DNA of 64,000 bases, taken from positions 1 to 64,000 of the forward strand of contig CACYFF010000007.1 in NCBI GenBank assembly GCA_902773665.1, read 5' to 3'. The first letter of the stretch is position 1; every line of letters starts with the position of its first letter. Both the position numbers and the translations under genes were made by a program. Source of the stretch: an uncultured Eubacteriales bacterium. Its GTDB lineage: Bacteria; Bacillota; Clostridia; Peptostreptococcales; Anaerovoracaceae. Below are positions 43,443-52,645 of the stretch, one piece after another. The notes under the pieces are model-generated. The model was not told where the DNA came from. It did not search any database and saw only the letters and a list, made by a program, of their open reading frames with translations.

Positions 43443-44789
43443 ATGACAAAAACAGAGCTGAAAGAAAAATGGAACGTCGTGCTGGATCTGCTCTACACCA
43501 GCATGGAACGGTTAAAAGTGGATACGTTCTTCCGCCCGCTGACCCCGGTCAAACTGAGCGAAAAGAAGGAGACCATCTACCTGAAGACCGCCGGATCCAA
43601 AAGCAGCGTCTATCAAAATAGCATCAACAATCACAAGGAGTTTCTTTCCGAAGCGCTGATCAAGGCCTTCGGGAAAGAATATAAGTTGGAGATCGTCGAC
43701 GCGGAGCCGCCCGATGATGATGACGAAAGCGGCAGCCCGATCCCGGAAGAAAAGGATTACGGGTTCAACCCCAGATATACCTTCGAAAGCTTTGTGCAGG
43801 GTCCCAACAACCAGCTGGCGCTGGCCGCCTGCCTCGCCATCGCGGATAAGGGATACGTAAAGGAGTACAACCCCCTCTTCCTTTACAGCGGTCCCGGTCT
43901 GGGGAAAACCCACCTGATGCACGCTGTGGGACAGTATATTATTAAGCATTTCCCGAAAAAGCGCGTCATGTACGTCTCCTCGGAGGCTTTCACCAACGAG
44001 CTGGTGACGTCCATTCAGGAAAAGAGCACCGACAAATTCCGCAACAAGTACAGAAAAGTGGACGTTCTGCTGTTCGACGACGTGCAGTTTATCTCGGGAA
44101 AGGCCGCGACCCAGGAGGAGCTGTTCCATACGTTCAACGATCTGTACAACGCGAGAAAGCAGATCATATTTACGTCGGATAAGCCTCCCCAGGAACTGGT
44201 GGGTATCCCGGACAGGCTAACAAGCCGTTTCGGACAGGGGCTTTCCGTGGATATCAATCCGCCGGAATACGAAACGAGGTTTGCCATCCTGAAAAATCTG
44301 GCCATCCTCTCCAACGTGGAAGTAACGCCGGAGATCGAAGATATGCTGGATCTGATCGCCCAGAACGTAACGACGAACATCCGCGACCTGGAAGGCGCCT
44401 TTACGAGAGTGCATGCTTCGTCACAGCTGCTGGGGTCACCGATGAACAAAGACCTGGCAAAGATGGTCCTTACGGATATCTTTAAGAATACGAAGACGAA
44501 AGAGATAACGCCGGATATCATCAAGAAAGAAGTATCCAAATACTTCGGCGTAAAGGTGTCGGACATGGAAAGCGCCAACCGTTCCAAGGACGTTGCATTT
44601 CCAAGGCAGATCGCCATCTATCTCATCCGGGAGCACACGAACTATTCCCTGCCCCAGATGGGAAAGCTGTTCGGCGGCAGAGACCATACGACGATACGGC
44701 ACAGCTACGAAAAAATAGCGGAAGAGATCAAAAAAAATAAGGATCTGCAGGAGACGATCGAGACGATCAACCATCAGATCGAAGGATGA
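43443..44789 (+). CDS. dnaA: Chromosomal replication initiator DnaA
   Basis: A 448-residue AAA+ initiator. Domain I to ~80, a short acidic linker (DDDDESGSPIPEE), then domain III with NPRYTFESFVQGPNNQLA, Walker A GPGLGKTHL, Walker B VDVLLFDDVQF and sensor segments; domain IV carries the DNA-binding signature GGRDHTTIRHS near the C-terminus. It opens oriC; boxes lie on both sides of the gene. The first of the rightward dnaA-dnaN-recF cluster. Confidence 0.98.
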   Translation: MTKTELKEKWNVVLDLLYTSMERLKVDTFFRPLTPVKLSEKKETIYLKTAGSKSSVYQNSINNHKEFLSEALIKAFGKEYKLEIVDAEPPDDDDESGSPIPEEKDYGFNPRYTFESFVQGPNNQLALAACLAIADKGYVKEYNPLFLYSGPGLGKTHLMHAVGQYIIKHFPKKRVMYVSSEAFTNELVTSIQEKSTDKFRNKYRKVDVLLFDDVQFISGKAATQEELFHTFNDLYNARKQIIFTSDKPPQELVGIPDRLTSRFGQGLSVDINPPEYETRFAILKNLAILSNVEVTPEIEDMLDLIAQNVTTNIRDLEGAFTRVHASSQLLGSPMNKDLAKMVLTDIFKNTKTKEITPDIIKKEVSKYFGVKVSDMESANRSKDVAFPRQIAIYLIREHTNYSLPQMGKLFGGRDHTTIRHSYEKIAEEIKKNKDLQETIETINHQIEG

Positions 44790-44893
44790 TTTTCCACAGG
44801 ATGTGTAAAACAGGGACATACTTTTCCACAGGTTTTCCATTCCGCGTCCGCTTTTCTTTCAACGGATGAGAACGGTTATCCCCCTTTTCCACA
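44790..44893 (+). other. oriC: DnaA boxes between dnaA and dnaN (oriC, right)
   Basis: Three relaxed boxes TTTTCCACA at 44790-44798, 44822-44830 and 44885-44893, with a TTATCCCC-like one between. Together with the left cluster this makes a bipartite origin with dnaA in the middle, as known in Bacillus subtilis. Confidence 0.7.
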
Positions 44894-44946
44894 GCCTCTA
44901 TTACTAAAGCTACTAAAAATACTGGAAGAATATAAGGAGAGCTCGC

Positions 44947-46053
44947 ATGAAATTCACATGTTCTCAGGGCGCCCTGACGAGAGCGCTGAATACGGTATCC
45001 AAAGCAGTTTCCATACGTACGACGATCCCCATTCTCAAAGGTATCCTTCTTACTGTCAAAGGAAATGAACTTACCGTTACGGCATCGGATCTGGACCTTT
45101 CCATCGAAACGAAGATGGAAGTACAGGCTGCGGAAGAAGGAAGCGCCGTCGTTTCCTCCAAACTGTTCTCCGAGATCGTCCGTAAACTGCCAAACGCCGT
45201 TCTGCAGATCGAAGAAGCGGACGGAAAGATGGAGATCAGCTGCCTCGGGTCACACTTTTCCATCGTATCTCTGCCTGCCGACGAATTTCCCGCGATCGGC
45301 ATGGTGAACCAGCTGAGCAAGATCGGCGTAAAGAAAGACAGCTTAAAGGATCTCATCAAAAAGACCACATTTGCCGCTTCCATCGACGAAAAGAAGGGTA
45401 TTTTAGTGGGTTGTCTGCTGAAATTTGCGGAAGGAAAACTCGAGATGGCAGCTCTGGACGGATTCCGTCTGGCCGTTGCCAACTGCGACATGCCTTCTGA
45501 GGAGGAAAAGAGCGTCGTGATCCCGGCCAGGATCCTGGCGGAGATCCAGAAGATCCTGATGGAAAGTTCCGAAGAGGAAGAAGTCTCCCTTGTGCTGGAC
45601 GACAAAAAGGCGGAGATCATTACGAAAGAGACCCGCATCGTCGCAAGACTGCTGGAAGGCGAATTCATCAAATATAACGACATCATTCCCAAGACGTACA
45701 AGACGCGTTGCCTTGTGAACCGCGAAGAGCTGCTTTCCGGCATCGAAAGAGCATCCCTGCTCTCCAAAGAAGGCAAGAACAACCTCATCAAGATGGATAT
45801 CGCAAACGGAAAGATCGAGATCACTTCCAGAAGCGAAGAAGGTAATTCCAAGGAATCCATCGTCTGCGAGAGCGAAGGCGACGAACTCGTGATCGGCTTC
45901 AACTCCAAATATGTTTCCGACGCCTTAAAGGCCGTGGGTGACGAAGAGATCGTCATGGAGATGTCCTCTCCCGTCAGTCCCTGCCTCATCAAGCCGGTGG
46001 AGGGAGATTCGTTTACATACCTGGTGCTGCCGGTCCGCATTTCCGCGAATTAA
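44947..46053 (+). CDS. dnaN: DNA polymerase III sliding clamp (beta subunit)
   Basis: A 368-residue beta clamp with three similar domains: MKFTCSQGALTRALNTVSKAV, VRKLPN..., and the C-terminal YVLMPVRI-type end, here FTYLVLPVRISAN. It forms the ring that holds polymerase on DNA. AAGGAG precedes the ATG. Its TAA shares one base with the recF ATG; the small S4-domain gene often found between dnaN and recF is absent. Confidence 0.97.
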   Translation: MKFTCSQGALTRALNTVSKAVSIRTTIPILKGILLTVKGNELTVTASDLDLSIETKMEVQAAEEGSAVVSSKLFSEIVRKLPNAVLQIEEADGKMEISCLGSHFSIVSLPADEFPAIGMVNQLSKIGVKKDSLKDLIKKTTFAASIDEKKGILVGCLLKFAEGKLEMAALDGFRLAVANCDMPSEEEKSVVIPARILAEIQKILMESSEEEEVSLVLDDKKAEIITKETRIVARLLEGEFIKYNDIIPKTYKTRCLVNREELLSGIERASLLSKEGKNNLIKMDIANGKIEITSRSEEGNSKESIVCESEGDELVIGFNSKYVSDALKAVGDEEIVMEMSSPVSPCLIKPVEGDSFTYLVLPVRISAN

Positions 46054-47129
46054 TGATCTTTCAGGATATCAAGCTCGAAAATTTCAGAAATTACGGAAGT
46101 CAGACGATAGCGTTCCACGATAAGCTGAATCTCTTCCTGGGTCAGAACGCCCAGGGAAAGACGAATCTGCTCGAAAGCCTCTTTATTATGGGGCTCGGCA
46201 AATCTTTCCGCACCAACAAGGATTCCGACATGATAGCCTTTGGCAAGGATTATGCCAGGGCTGTTTGTCATGTGACCGGAGAGAACGGCGAAAACGAGAT
46301 CGACATCGTCTATCAGAAAGAGGGAAAGATCGTTAAGGTCGACGGGATAAAGCTTTCCCGCAGCATCGATCTGCTGGAACACGTCTATATCGTCGTGTTT
46401 TCGCCGGATGACCTCAAGATCATCAAGGAGGGTCCGGAACACAGAAGAAGGTTCCTGGACAGAGAGCTCTGCCAGATCAAACCCGTGTATTACAGCGATC
46501 TCGGCAATTACAAAAAAGTATTGCGGCAAAGAAACTTTCTTTTAAGAGAAAAAAATCCGGATAGAAATCTGTTTCACGTGTTCGATGAATCGCTGGCCGA
46601 ATACGGCTGCCGCATCGCGGAAGAAAGAAAGAGATTCACGGAGCGTCTGCAGGAGCTCAGCAGCAGGATCCATTCGGATATCTCCCAGGGAAAAGAAGTT
46701 TTAAGGCTGGAATACGAAACGAAAGTCGAAGATAAAGAGAGTTTCCGCTATCTGCTCGATCAGAATTTTGAGAGCGACCTCTACAAGGGATATACCGGTT
46801 TCGGGCCGCACAAAGACGACCTGAAGATAGAAGTCAACGGAACGGATATCCGCACCTACGGTTCTCAGGGTCAGCAGAGAACGGCCGCTTTATCCATGAA
46901 ATTGGCGGAAATAGGCCTTATAAAGCAGGAAACGAACTGCAATGCGGTGCTTTTGCTGGACGACGTGCTATCGGAACTGGACAGCAGCCGGCAGCGTTTT
47001 CTGATCGAATCCATGAAGGAGATCCAGGTCTTTATTACGGCGACGGAGATCGATCCGGAAGTGCGGCGGTTATTGCCGCAAGGCTATGAATTTCATATCG
47101 AAGACGGATTCGCAAAAATGTTGACATAA
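46053..47129 (+). CDS. recF: DNA replication and repair protein RecF
   Basis: A 358-residue SMC-like ATPase that helps load RecA at gaps. Walker A GQNAQGKTNLLES (~30-42), signature TYGSQGQQRTAALSMKLAE and Walker B AVLLLDDVLSELD are all present. Start codon overlaps the dnaN stop. The last codons overlap the -35 of the rpmH promoter. Confidence 0.96.
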   Translation: MIFQDIKLENFRNYGSQTIAFHDKLNLFLGQNAQGKTNLLESLFIMGLGKSFRTNKDSDMIAFGKDYARAVCHVTGENGENEIDIVYQKEGKIVKVDGIKLSRSIDLLEHVYIVVFSPDDLKIIKEGPEHRRRFLDRELCQIKPVYYSDLGNYKKVLRQRNFLLREKNPDRNLFHVFDESLAEYGCRIAEERKRFTERLQELSSRIHSDISQGKEVLRLEYETKVEDKESFRYLLDQNFESDLYKGYTGFGPHKDDLKIEVNGTDIRTYGSQGQQRTAALSMKLAEIGLIKQETNCNAVLLLDDVLSELDSSRQRFLIESMKEIQVFITATEIDPEVRRLLPQGYEFHIEDGFAKMLT

Positions 47130-47150
47130 TACGCATTCTTAACATATAAT
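47121..47150 (+). promoter_or_regulatory. Promoter of rpmH-rnpA-yidD-yidC-jag
   Basis: -35 TTGACA (47121-47126), 18-base spacer, -10 TATAAT (47145-47150). The -35 lies in the last codons of recF. Confidence 0.85.
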
Positions 47151-47194
47151 ATTTAGGCGTATTTGCAAATTCCGAAGAAAGGAGGAATACATCG

Positions 47195-47338
47195 ATGGCA
47201 AAGGGTAAGATGACTTATCAGCCCAAGAAGGGTCAGAGAGCCAAGGAACACGGTTTCCGCAAGAGAATGGCTACCAAGAACGGCAGAAACGTTCTGAAGA
47301 GAAGAAGATTAAGAGGTAGAAAGAGACTTACCGCATAA
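47195..47338 (+). CDS. rpmH: 50S ribosomal protein L34
   Basis: A 47-residue, very basic protein. [20 protein letters not shown] has the L34 hallmark QPKK, followed by [14 protein letters not shown] and [12 protein letters not shown]. It is slightly longer at the N-terminus than the common MKRTFQPKK form. AAGGAGG precedes the ATG. Confidence 0.95.
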   Translation: MAKGKMTYQPKKGQRAKEHGFRKRMATKNGRNVLKRRRLRGRKRLTA

Positions 47339-47378
47339 AGACCGCGACCAGTGGTCTTTTTGCTGAAGGAGATTACGG

Positions 47379-47717
47379 ATGAAAAAGCCCGGTATCCTCA
47401 GAAAACAGGAGGATTTTACGAGACTCTATAAAAAAGGCAGGTCGACCGGAAGCCGTCATCTGGTTCTTCTTTACAGAAAGAACGGACTTTCTTTTAATCG
47501 AAAGGCCTTTTTGGCAAGCAAAAAGGTCGGAAACAGCGTCTGCCGCAACAGGGCAAGACGTTTAATGAGAGAAGCTTTCCGTAAAACGGAGGCGGAACTT
47601 CCATTGGGATACGATTTTCTGCTCATCGCCAGGCACACGATATTGGACTGCAAGTGCGACCAGGTGGAGAATTCTCTCCGCTATGCGCTGCAGAGGACCG
47701 GATTACTTTCAAGATGA
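47379..47717 (+). CDS. rnpA: Ribonuclease P protein component
   Basis: A 112-residue RNase P protein, which helps the catalytic RNA remove tRNA 5' leaders. The central VSKKVGN-type motif reads [24 protein letters not shown] (split at ~47-70), the RNR core that binds RNA. AAGGAG before the ATG. Its TGA overlaps the yidD ATG (ATGA). Confidence 0.95.
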   Translation: MKKPGILRKQEDFTRLYKKGRSTGSRHLVLLYRKNGLSFNRKAFLASKKVGNSVCRNRARRLMREAFRKTEAELPLGYDFLLIARHTILDCKCDQVENSLRYALQRTGLLSR

Positions 47718-47926
47718 AGCACGTATTTATTTTCCTGATCAAAATGTACAGGGTCTGCATCTCCCCCCTCATGGGTCCGGGCAAGTGCAGATTTATTCCG
47801 ACGTGCTCCGAATACGCGATCGAAGCGATCCAGAAATACGGTGCCCTCAAAGGTGGCATTCTTGGAATTAAGAGAGTGCTCAGGTGTCACCCGGGCTGTC
47901 CCGGGGGCTACGATCCCGTACCCTAA
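47714..47926 (+). CDS. yidD: Membrane protein insertion efficiency factor YidD
   Basis: A 70-residue membrane-associated protein: [20 protein letters not shown], then [17 protein letters not shown] and the end [17 protein letters not shown]. The conserved Cys residues (CR.., TCS, CHP) are present. The ATG at 47714, overlapping rnpA by four bases, is used rather than an earlier one inside rnpA. It aids YidC-dependent insertion. Confidence 0.93.
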   Translation: MKHVFIFLIKMYRVCISPLMGPGKCRFIPTCSEYAIEAIQKYGALKGGILGIKRVLRCHPGCPGGYDPVP

Positions 47927-47959
47927 GGAAAAACTGCCGAAAGCTTTCATGGAGGAACA

Positions 47960-48715
47960 ATGAATTTTATCATCGGATTGTTCGCAAAGCCGATAGGTTC
48001 CTTGCTGGCATGGATCTATGGATTGGTCAATAACTACGGCCTTTCCATCATCATTCTTACGCTGCTCGTAAGATTGATCCTCCTGCCGCTCTACACAAAA
48101 CAGATCAGGTATCAGTCGAAGATGACGGAAGTTCAGCCTAAGCTGAAGGAAATCCAGGAAAAATACGCGAACGACAGAGATACCTTAAGCATGAAGACGA
48201 TGGAACTCTATCGCGAGGAAGGGATAAGTCCTTCCAGCGGTTGCCTTCCTCTGCTCATTCAGATGCCTATCATCATGGGTCTTTTTGCGCTGCTTAGAAG
48301 TCCTCTGGTCTACATGACGGCGCCCCAGATGATCGCAGCAGTTCACGAATCGTTCCTTTGGGTGAAGGACCTCTGCCAGCCCGATAGCTGGATCCTTCCT
48401 CTCATCGCAGGTATCTCGACTTACTTCACCTATACGGTGGGTTCTATGGGTCAGACCAGCGGCGGTGACCCGACAGGAGCCATGTCGAAGATGATGCAGT
48501 ATTTCTTCCCCATCTTCATTTTCCTGATGGGACGTTCGTTCCCGGCAGGCCTTGCGCTGTACTGGGCGATCGGTAATATCTTCATGATCTTCCAGAGCTT
48601 CTATATGAAGAAGGTAAGACAGAAGGAACAGATCCGCGACGAGATCATCAAAGAAGAAAAAGAGAACAGAAAAAAGGCAAGAGAAGAAGCCAAAAAATCG
48701 GCTAAGAATAAGTAA
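47960..48715 (+). CDS. yidC: Membrane protein insertase YidC/OxaI
   Basis: A 251-residue insertase of the short Gram-positive type with five hydrophobic segments: LLAWIYGLVNNYGLSIIILT, then LLVRLILLPLY with the conserved groove Arg, PLLIQMPIIMGLFALLR, and ALYWAIGNIFMIFQ. The C-terminal tail is strongly basic and may contact the ribosome. Unlike Bacillus SpoIIIJ it shows no lipobox at the N-terminus. TGGAGG lies before the start. Confidence 0.94.
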   Translation: MNFIIGLFAKPIGSLLAWIYGLVNNYGLSIIILTLLVRLILLPLYTKQIRYQSKMTEVQPKLKEIQEKYANDRDTLSMKTMELYREEGISPSSGCLPLLIQMPIIMGLFALLRSPLVYMTAPQMIAAVHESFLWVKDLCQPDSWILPLIAGISTYFTYTVGSMGQTSGGDPTGAMSKMMQYFFPIFIFLMGRSFPAGLALYWAIGNIFMIFQSFYMKKVRQKEQIRDEIIKEEKENRKKAREEAKKSAKNK

Positions 48716-48742
48716 CAGCACACTTTGGAGGCAAACAAAAGC

Positions 48743-49642
48743 ATGAGATATTCGGAAAAATGGGGCGATTCCATCGACATCGCGGTCGATCTTGCCCTGG
48801 CCGACCTGCATCTCACGAGAGAACAGGTAACGGTGACCGTACTGGAGCAGCCTTCCAAGGGATTCTTCGGAATCGGCTCCAGACTGGCTAAGGTAAGGGT
48901 CGAAGAGATCGAGCCCCCGAAGCCGGAAAAGCCTGCAAAGCCGGAAAAAACAGAAAAGACAGAAAAGGCGGAGAAACCGGCCAAAAGTACGGATAAGCAG
49001 GTCCACAAGGAAGACGGCTTGGAGATTGTGATCGAAAAGTGCGGCGTGGACGAAGAGCCCCGCAAGTCTTCCAGACCCAAGAGAAAAAGAAACCGGAAAC
49101 CGGATAAAAAGAACAGAGAAAAGAAAGAAGCTGCAGAAGAATTCATCTTCGAAGAAGTCAAGGTCCTGGGCGACCGCCCGGAAGACCTGGTGGAACAAAG
49201 CGAACATCCCGCCAAGACGTTCCTGGAAGACGTCGTCAAGGAGATGGGCCTGAACGTAACCATTCAGGTATCCAGCAACGAAGACAGCGTCTACGTGGAC
49301 ATCGACGGCGAGGATTCCGGCACCATCATCGGCAAGCGCGGATCCACGCTGGATGCCCTGCAGTATCTTACCAGCCTTGTGGTAAACAAGGATAAGAGCA
49401 ACTACATCCGCGTCGTCATCGATGCGGAGAACTACCGGCAGAAGAGAGAAAAGACGCTGGAAAAGCTGGCGTTCCGCCTGGCAGACAAAGCTGTCAGATC
49501 CGGCCGCAACGTAAAGCTCGAGCCCATGAATCCCTACGAAAGAAAGGTCATCCACACGGCTCTGCAGCAGCGCAAAGGAGTCACCACCCGCAGCGAAGGC
49601 GAAGAACCTTACAGACGCGTCATCATCGAACCGGTGAAATAA
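48743..49642 (+). CDS. jag: RNA-binding protein Jag/KhpB
   Basis: A 299-residue protein with three parts: Jag-N (~1-55, SIDIAVDLALADL, SKGFFGIGSRLAKVRV), a long charged Lys/Glu/Pro linker (~60-140, PEKTEKTEKAEKP repeats), then a KH domain (GTIIGKRGSTLDALQYL) and an R3H domain (LEPMNPYERKVIHTAL). It binds RNA with KhpA and affects cell elongation in streptococci. The ATG at 48743 is chosen because TTTGGAGG lies 13 bases before; an in-frame TTG further up coincides with that site. Confidence 0.92.
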   Translation: MRYSEKWGDSIDIAVDLALADLHLTREQVTVTVLEQPSKGFFGIGSRLAKVRVEEIEPPKPEKPAKPEKTEKTEKAEKPAKSTDKQVHKEDGLEIVIEKCGVDEEPRKSSRPKRKRNRKPDKKNREKKEAAEEFIFEEVKVLGDRPEDLVEQSEHPAKTFLEDVVKEMGLNVTIQVSSNEDSVYVDIDGEDSGTIIGKRGSTLDALQYLTSLVVNKDKSNYIRVVIDAENYRQKREKTLEKLAFRLADKAVRSGRNVKLEPMNPYERKVIHTALQQRKGVTTRSEGEEPYRRVIIEPVK

Positions 49643-49649
49643 GCAAATA

Positions 49650-49680
49650 AAGACCCGATCCGAGAGGACCGGGTCTTTTT
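49650..49680. terminator. Terminator after jag
   Basis: AGACCCG (49651-49657) pairs with CGGGTCT (49670-49676), T-run following. Also faces the convergent lipoprotein gene. Confidence 0.8.
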
Positions 49681-49691
49681 ATGATGTTGTA

Positions 49692-50312
49692 TCATAATTC
49701 ATTGATGTAGGCATCGATTTCTTCCATGATGGCATAGGCAGCGTCATAATTTTCTTTTTTAATCGCTACCAGGGTCACCATATAGGGACCATAGTCCTTC
49801 ATATACATCAGGTTAGAAACAGATCCGTAGGCATCCATATGTGTGGCGAATGTGTTCTCATCGTCCATCAATACCTTTATGATTTCAGTGCTGTTGGCGG
49901 AATCCAGCAGACTTTGTTTCATCAGACGGAATTCTTCCTGCTCGATGCTTTCATCCTCATATTCGTCTACAAGGATCTGAAAAGAGGCATTTCTTTCACC
50001 ATTAAAGGTATCGCAGACTGTGCGGAGTCCCTGCGTTTCGACCTGAGAGTACACGCCAAAGGCAGCATCCATCTCAAAAAATGTTAGGCCTACCCCATTT
50101 CGTTCGCAGAGATCGACGATCGACCGGGTAAATTCGCTTTCGTCTATTTCCTGCTGCGGTTCTGCATCTTCATCGATTCCCTCATCTTGCGGTTCCAATG
50201 ATGCAGTTTCCTCCGGCTGGACCTGTTCTGTTTCCGATCCATCTGCGCAGGCTGCCATAAATAGACTGCAGAATAGCAGGATGCTTAATAGATAAGAAAT
50301 GTGCTTTTTCAT
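49692..50312 (-). CDS. Lipoprotein of unknown function
   Basis: A 206-residue protein with a type-II signal: MKKHISYLLSILLFCSLFMA followed by AC, so Cys22 would be lipidated. A Glu/Pro/Gln-rich spacer (~25-55) precedes a globular domain with paired Asp/Glu motifs and repeated Tyr. It starts 14 bases after mnmE on the same strand, ATG at 50312 with AAAGGAG before it. No family recognised. Low-GC codons compared with neighbours suggest a different history. Confidence 0.7.
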   Translation of the reverse strand: MKKHISYLLSILLFCSLFMAACADGSETEQVQPEETASLEPQDEGIDEDAEPQQEIDESEFTRSIVDLCERNGVGLTFFEMDAAFGVYSQVETQGLRTVCDTFNGERNASFQILVDEYEDESIEQEEFRLMKQSLLDSANSTEIIKVLMDDENTFATHMDAYGSVSNLMYMKDYGPYMVTLVAIKKENYDAAYAIMEEIDAYINEL

Positions 50313-50326
50313 GGTGATACTCTCCT

Positions 50327-51751
50327 TTATTTTCCTAAACAAAACCTCGCAAATACCTCGTCGATGATCTCGCCGGAGGCGGTATCGCCGGTGATCTCGC
50401 CGAGGTACTGGAAGGCGGCATTGGCGTTGACCTCGAGAAAGTCCATCGCTTCTCCTGCGCGGGTCATGGAAAGGGCTTCGTTGACCTCGCCCAGCGCATT
50501 TTTGAGCAGCTGGATATGACGGGTGTTGGAGACGAGGATGTCTTCTTCTCTACGCACCTTTCCGCCGGTGATGAGGGCCTCCATAGCGTCTTTCAGCTGT
50601 TCTATTCCTTCATCGTTTAATAACGATGTACTTATAATCTGTGCGGTTTTCAGATACTCTTTTACATCGACTTCCGACACGCAAGGTGCAAGGTCCGTCT
50701 TGTTTAAAACGGCGATGCAGGGCTTCCCTTCGGCCGCTTTCATCAAGGAAATGTCGTCCTCCGACAGAGGACGGCTGCTGTCCAGAAGCAGCAGGACCAG
50801 GTCCGCCTTGTTGAAGGCGTCCTTGCTGCGGTCAACGCCGATCGCCTCGACGACGTCGGACGTTTCCCGGATGCCGGCGGTATCGGTGAGCCGCAGAGGG
50901 ATGCCTCGCAGAGAGATCTGCTCTTCGATCGTATCGCGGGTGGTGCCGGGGATGTCCGTGACGATGCTGCGGTGCTCGCCGAGGAAGAGATTCATCAGCG
51001 AAGATTTGCCGACGTTGGGCTTGCCTACGATGGCTACGGAGAGGCCTTCCCGCAGGATCTTCCCCTCGTCCGCATTCTCCAGCAGAGCGGAAATGCCGGA
51101 CCGGATGGCTTCTAAACTCTCCTCGATCTTCCCGTAGGTCGCGACCTCGATGTCCTCATCCGGATAATCCATGTTGACCGTCAGCAGCACCAGCAGGTCC
51201 AGCAGCTGCTGCCGCACAGCTTTCACCTTTTCGGACAGTTTTCCCTGCATTTGGGATACAGCGGTCTCGAGACTCTTGTCGGTCTTGGCTTTGATGACGT
51301 CGATCACGGCTTCCGCCTGCGCCAGGTCGATGCGGCCGTTCAGGAACGCCAGCTTCGTAAATTCGCCGCGCTCTGCCATCTCTGCGCCGTTTTCTAGGCA
51401 GACCGAAAGAATGCGGCGCAGCGACGCCGTGCTGCCGTGGCACTGGATCTCGACCAGATCCTCTCCGGTGTAGGTGTGAGGCGCCTTCATAAAGACGCAC
51501 AGGACTTCGTCCACCGTTTCGGCCGTCTTCGGGTCAACGATGTGGCCATAGTGGAGATGTCTGGGGACGAATGCAAATGCCTCTGTAGGGCTCTGTTTTT
51601 GATTTTGGGAAGCGTTTGACCCTCTGTAAGGGACAAATATCCTCGAGGCGATCGCTTTTGCGGAAGGGCCGCTCATGCGGACGATGCCGATTCCGCTCTC
51701 GCCGTAGGCGGTGGAGATGGCGGCGATGGTGCGTTCTGGCTGGGTCATCAT
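50327..51751 (-). CDS. mnmE: tRNA modification GTPase MnmE
   Basis: A 474-residue GTPase that, with MnmG, makes 5-(carboxymethyl)aminomethyluridine at U34. N-terminal folate-binding domain (ERTIAAISTAYGESGIGIVR), helical domain, G domain with GKPNVGKSSLMN, the TTRD switch in DIPGTTRDTIEEQ, DTAGIRE and NKTD, and the C-terminal catalytic Cys in FCLGK. Here it is separated from mnmG by 10 kb and lies on the other strand. Its start overlaps the stop of the GntR gene. Confidence 0.96.
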   Translation of the reverse strand: MMTQPERTIAAISTAYGESGIGIVRMSGPSAKAIASRIFVPYRGSNASQNQKQSPTEAFAFVPRHLHYGHIVDPKTAETVDEVLCVFMKAPHTYTGEDLVEIQCHGSTASLRRILSVCLENGAEMAERGEFTKLAFLNGRIDLAQAEAVIDVIKAKTDKSLETAVSQMQGKLSEKVKAVRQQLLDLLVLLTVNMDYPDEDIEVATYGKIEESLEAIRSGISALLENADEGKILREGLSVAIVGKPNVGKSSLMNLFLGEHRSIVTDIPGTTRDTIEEQISLRGIPLRLTDTAGIRETSDVVEAIGVDRSKDAFNKADLVLLLLDSSRPLSEDDISLMKAAEGKPCIAVLNKTDLAPCVSEVDVKEYLKTAQIISTSLLNDEGIEQLKDAMEALITGGKVRREEDILVSNTRHIQLLKNALGEVNEALSMTRAGEAMDFLEVNANAAFQYLGEITGDTASGEIIDEVFARFCLGK

Positions 51752-52425
51752 GCGTGTTCACCTTCCTTCAGACGCTGCACGAGAGAGATCGTGCGCATCC
51801 AGTTTTCCCGCATGGCGGCGCAGGCGGCCTGCAGGTCTTTATCCCGGATCCCCTGCAGAATACGCTCGTGCGCTTTCCAGGACTCCTCATAGTTGCTTTC
51901 TTCTTCGAAATACAGGTTTTCGATGCGGAGCACCTGAATGTCCAGGATGTCTGTAAAGTTCTTCAGGAAATCGTTGCCGGCTTTCTTCACCACCACATCG
52001 TGAAATTCTTTGTCCAGGGTCTGGGAACGGTGCAGATCTGCAGCGTTGCGGCGGTTTTTCATGGCTTCGTTGACCCCTTCCATCTCCCGGATATCTTCTT
52101 CCGTAAGGGATTCCCAGGCGAACTGCAGCGCCAGGGCGTGGAGTTCCGCCAGCATAATGTAGGATTTTTCGATCTCGTCGTAGTCGAAAGTCGCTACCCG
52201 GCTCTCTTTTCCCGGCTGGATCTCGATGAGCTTCTGATCGGCCAGCAGCTGCATAGCTTCGCGCACGGGGGTGCGGCTGACGGAAAAGTATTTCGCGATC
52301 TCCTGGTCGAAGATCTGCTCGCCGGGCTGCAGCGTGCCGTCCACGATCCATTCTCTTAAGGTTTTATAGACCAGAGCCTTGGCAGTGAGCCTTTCTTCTG
52401 CCTGTTTTCTGACTGGGATGGGCAT
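51748..52425 (-). CDS. GntR-family (FadR-type) transcriptional regulator
   Basis: A 225-residue GntR regulator: winged helix to ~75 (QIFDQEIAKYFSVSRTPVREAMQLL) and an all-helical FadR/FCD ligand domain with metal-type residues (FHDVVVKKAGN, ESWKAHERILQGI). It is divergent from dpaL; the shared gap holds palindromes of the kind TGCAATATATTGCA, likely its operators. Ligand may be a diamino acid or breakdown product. Its last codons overlap mnmE, so an RNA modification gene is read from a catabolic regulator's transcript. Confidence 0.88.
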   Translation of the reverse strand: MPIPVRKQAEERLTAKALVYKTLREWIVDGTLQPGEQIFDQEIAKYFSVSRTPVREAMQLLADQKLIEIQPGKESRVATFDYDEIEKSYIMLAELHALALQFAWESLTEEDIREMEGVNEAMKNRRNAADLHRSQTLDKEFHDVVVKKAGNDFLKNFTDILDIQVLRIENLYFEEESNYEESWKAHERILQGIRDKDLQAACAAMRENWMRTISLVQRLKEGEHA

Positions 52426-52454
52426 GTTTTTTTCCTTTCTTTTCTGTTGCTACG

Positions 52455-52483
52455 ATTATAACAGAACGCAGCGTGTTTGAAAA
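52455..52483 (-). promoter_or_regulatory. Promoter of the GntR gene
   Basis: On the minus strand -10 TATAAT (52455-52460), 17-base spacer, -35 TTTTCA (52478-52483). An operator palindrome adjoins the -35. Confidence 0.55.
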
Positions 52484-52484
52484 G

Positions 52485-52498
52485 TGCAATATATTGCA
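52485..52498. promoter_or_regulatory. Operator palindrome 1 (GntR)
   Basis: TGCAATATATTGCA, a perfect 14-bp palindrome next to the -35 of the GntR promoter. A near-identical sequence lies before dpaL. Confidence 0.65.
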
Positions 52499-52541
52499 TT
52501 ATTGATAGGCTCTCTATTTCGTTAAATCCTGTGAAAACCCG

Positions 52542-52570
52542 TTGACAATGCAGGAAACTCTTTGTTATAG
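52542..52570 (+). promoter_or_regulatory. Promoter of dpaL
   Basis: -35 TTGACA (52542-52547), 17-base spacer, -10 TTATAG (52565-52570). Confidence 0.7.
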
Positions 52571-52576
52571 TGTAGT

Positions 52577-52597
52577 TGCGATATGCAATATATCGCA
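52577..52597. promoter_or_regulatory. Operator palindrome 2 (GntR)
   Basis: A 21-bp inverted repeat, arms TGCGATAT and ATATCGCA around GCAAT; it also holds TGCAATATATCGCA, one base from operator 1. It lies at the expected start of the dpaL transcript, where binding would repress. Confidence 0.65.
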
Positions 52598-52645
52598 CGA
52601 GATAAGAATCTATTTTTCCGATAAGAACGAACGGAGGACGATCAT

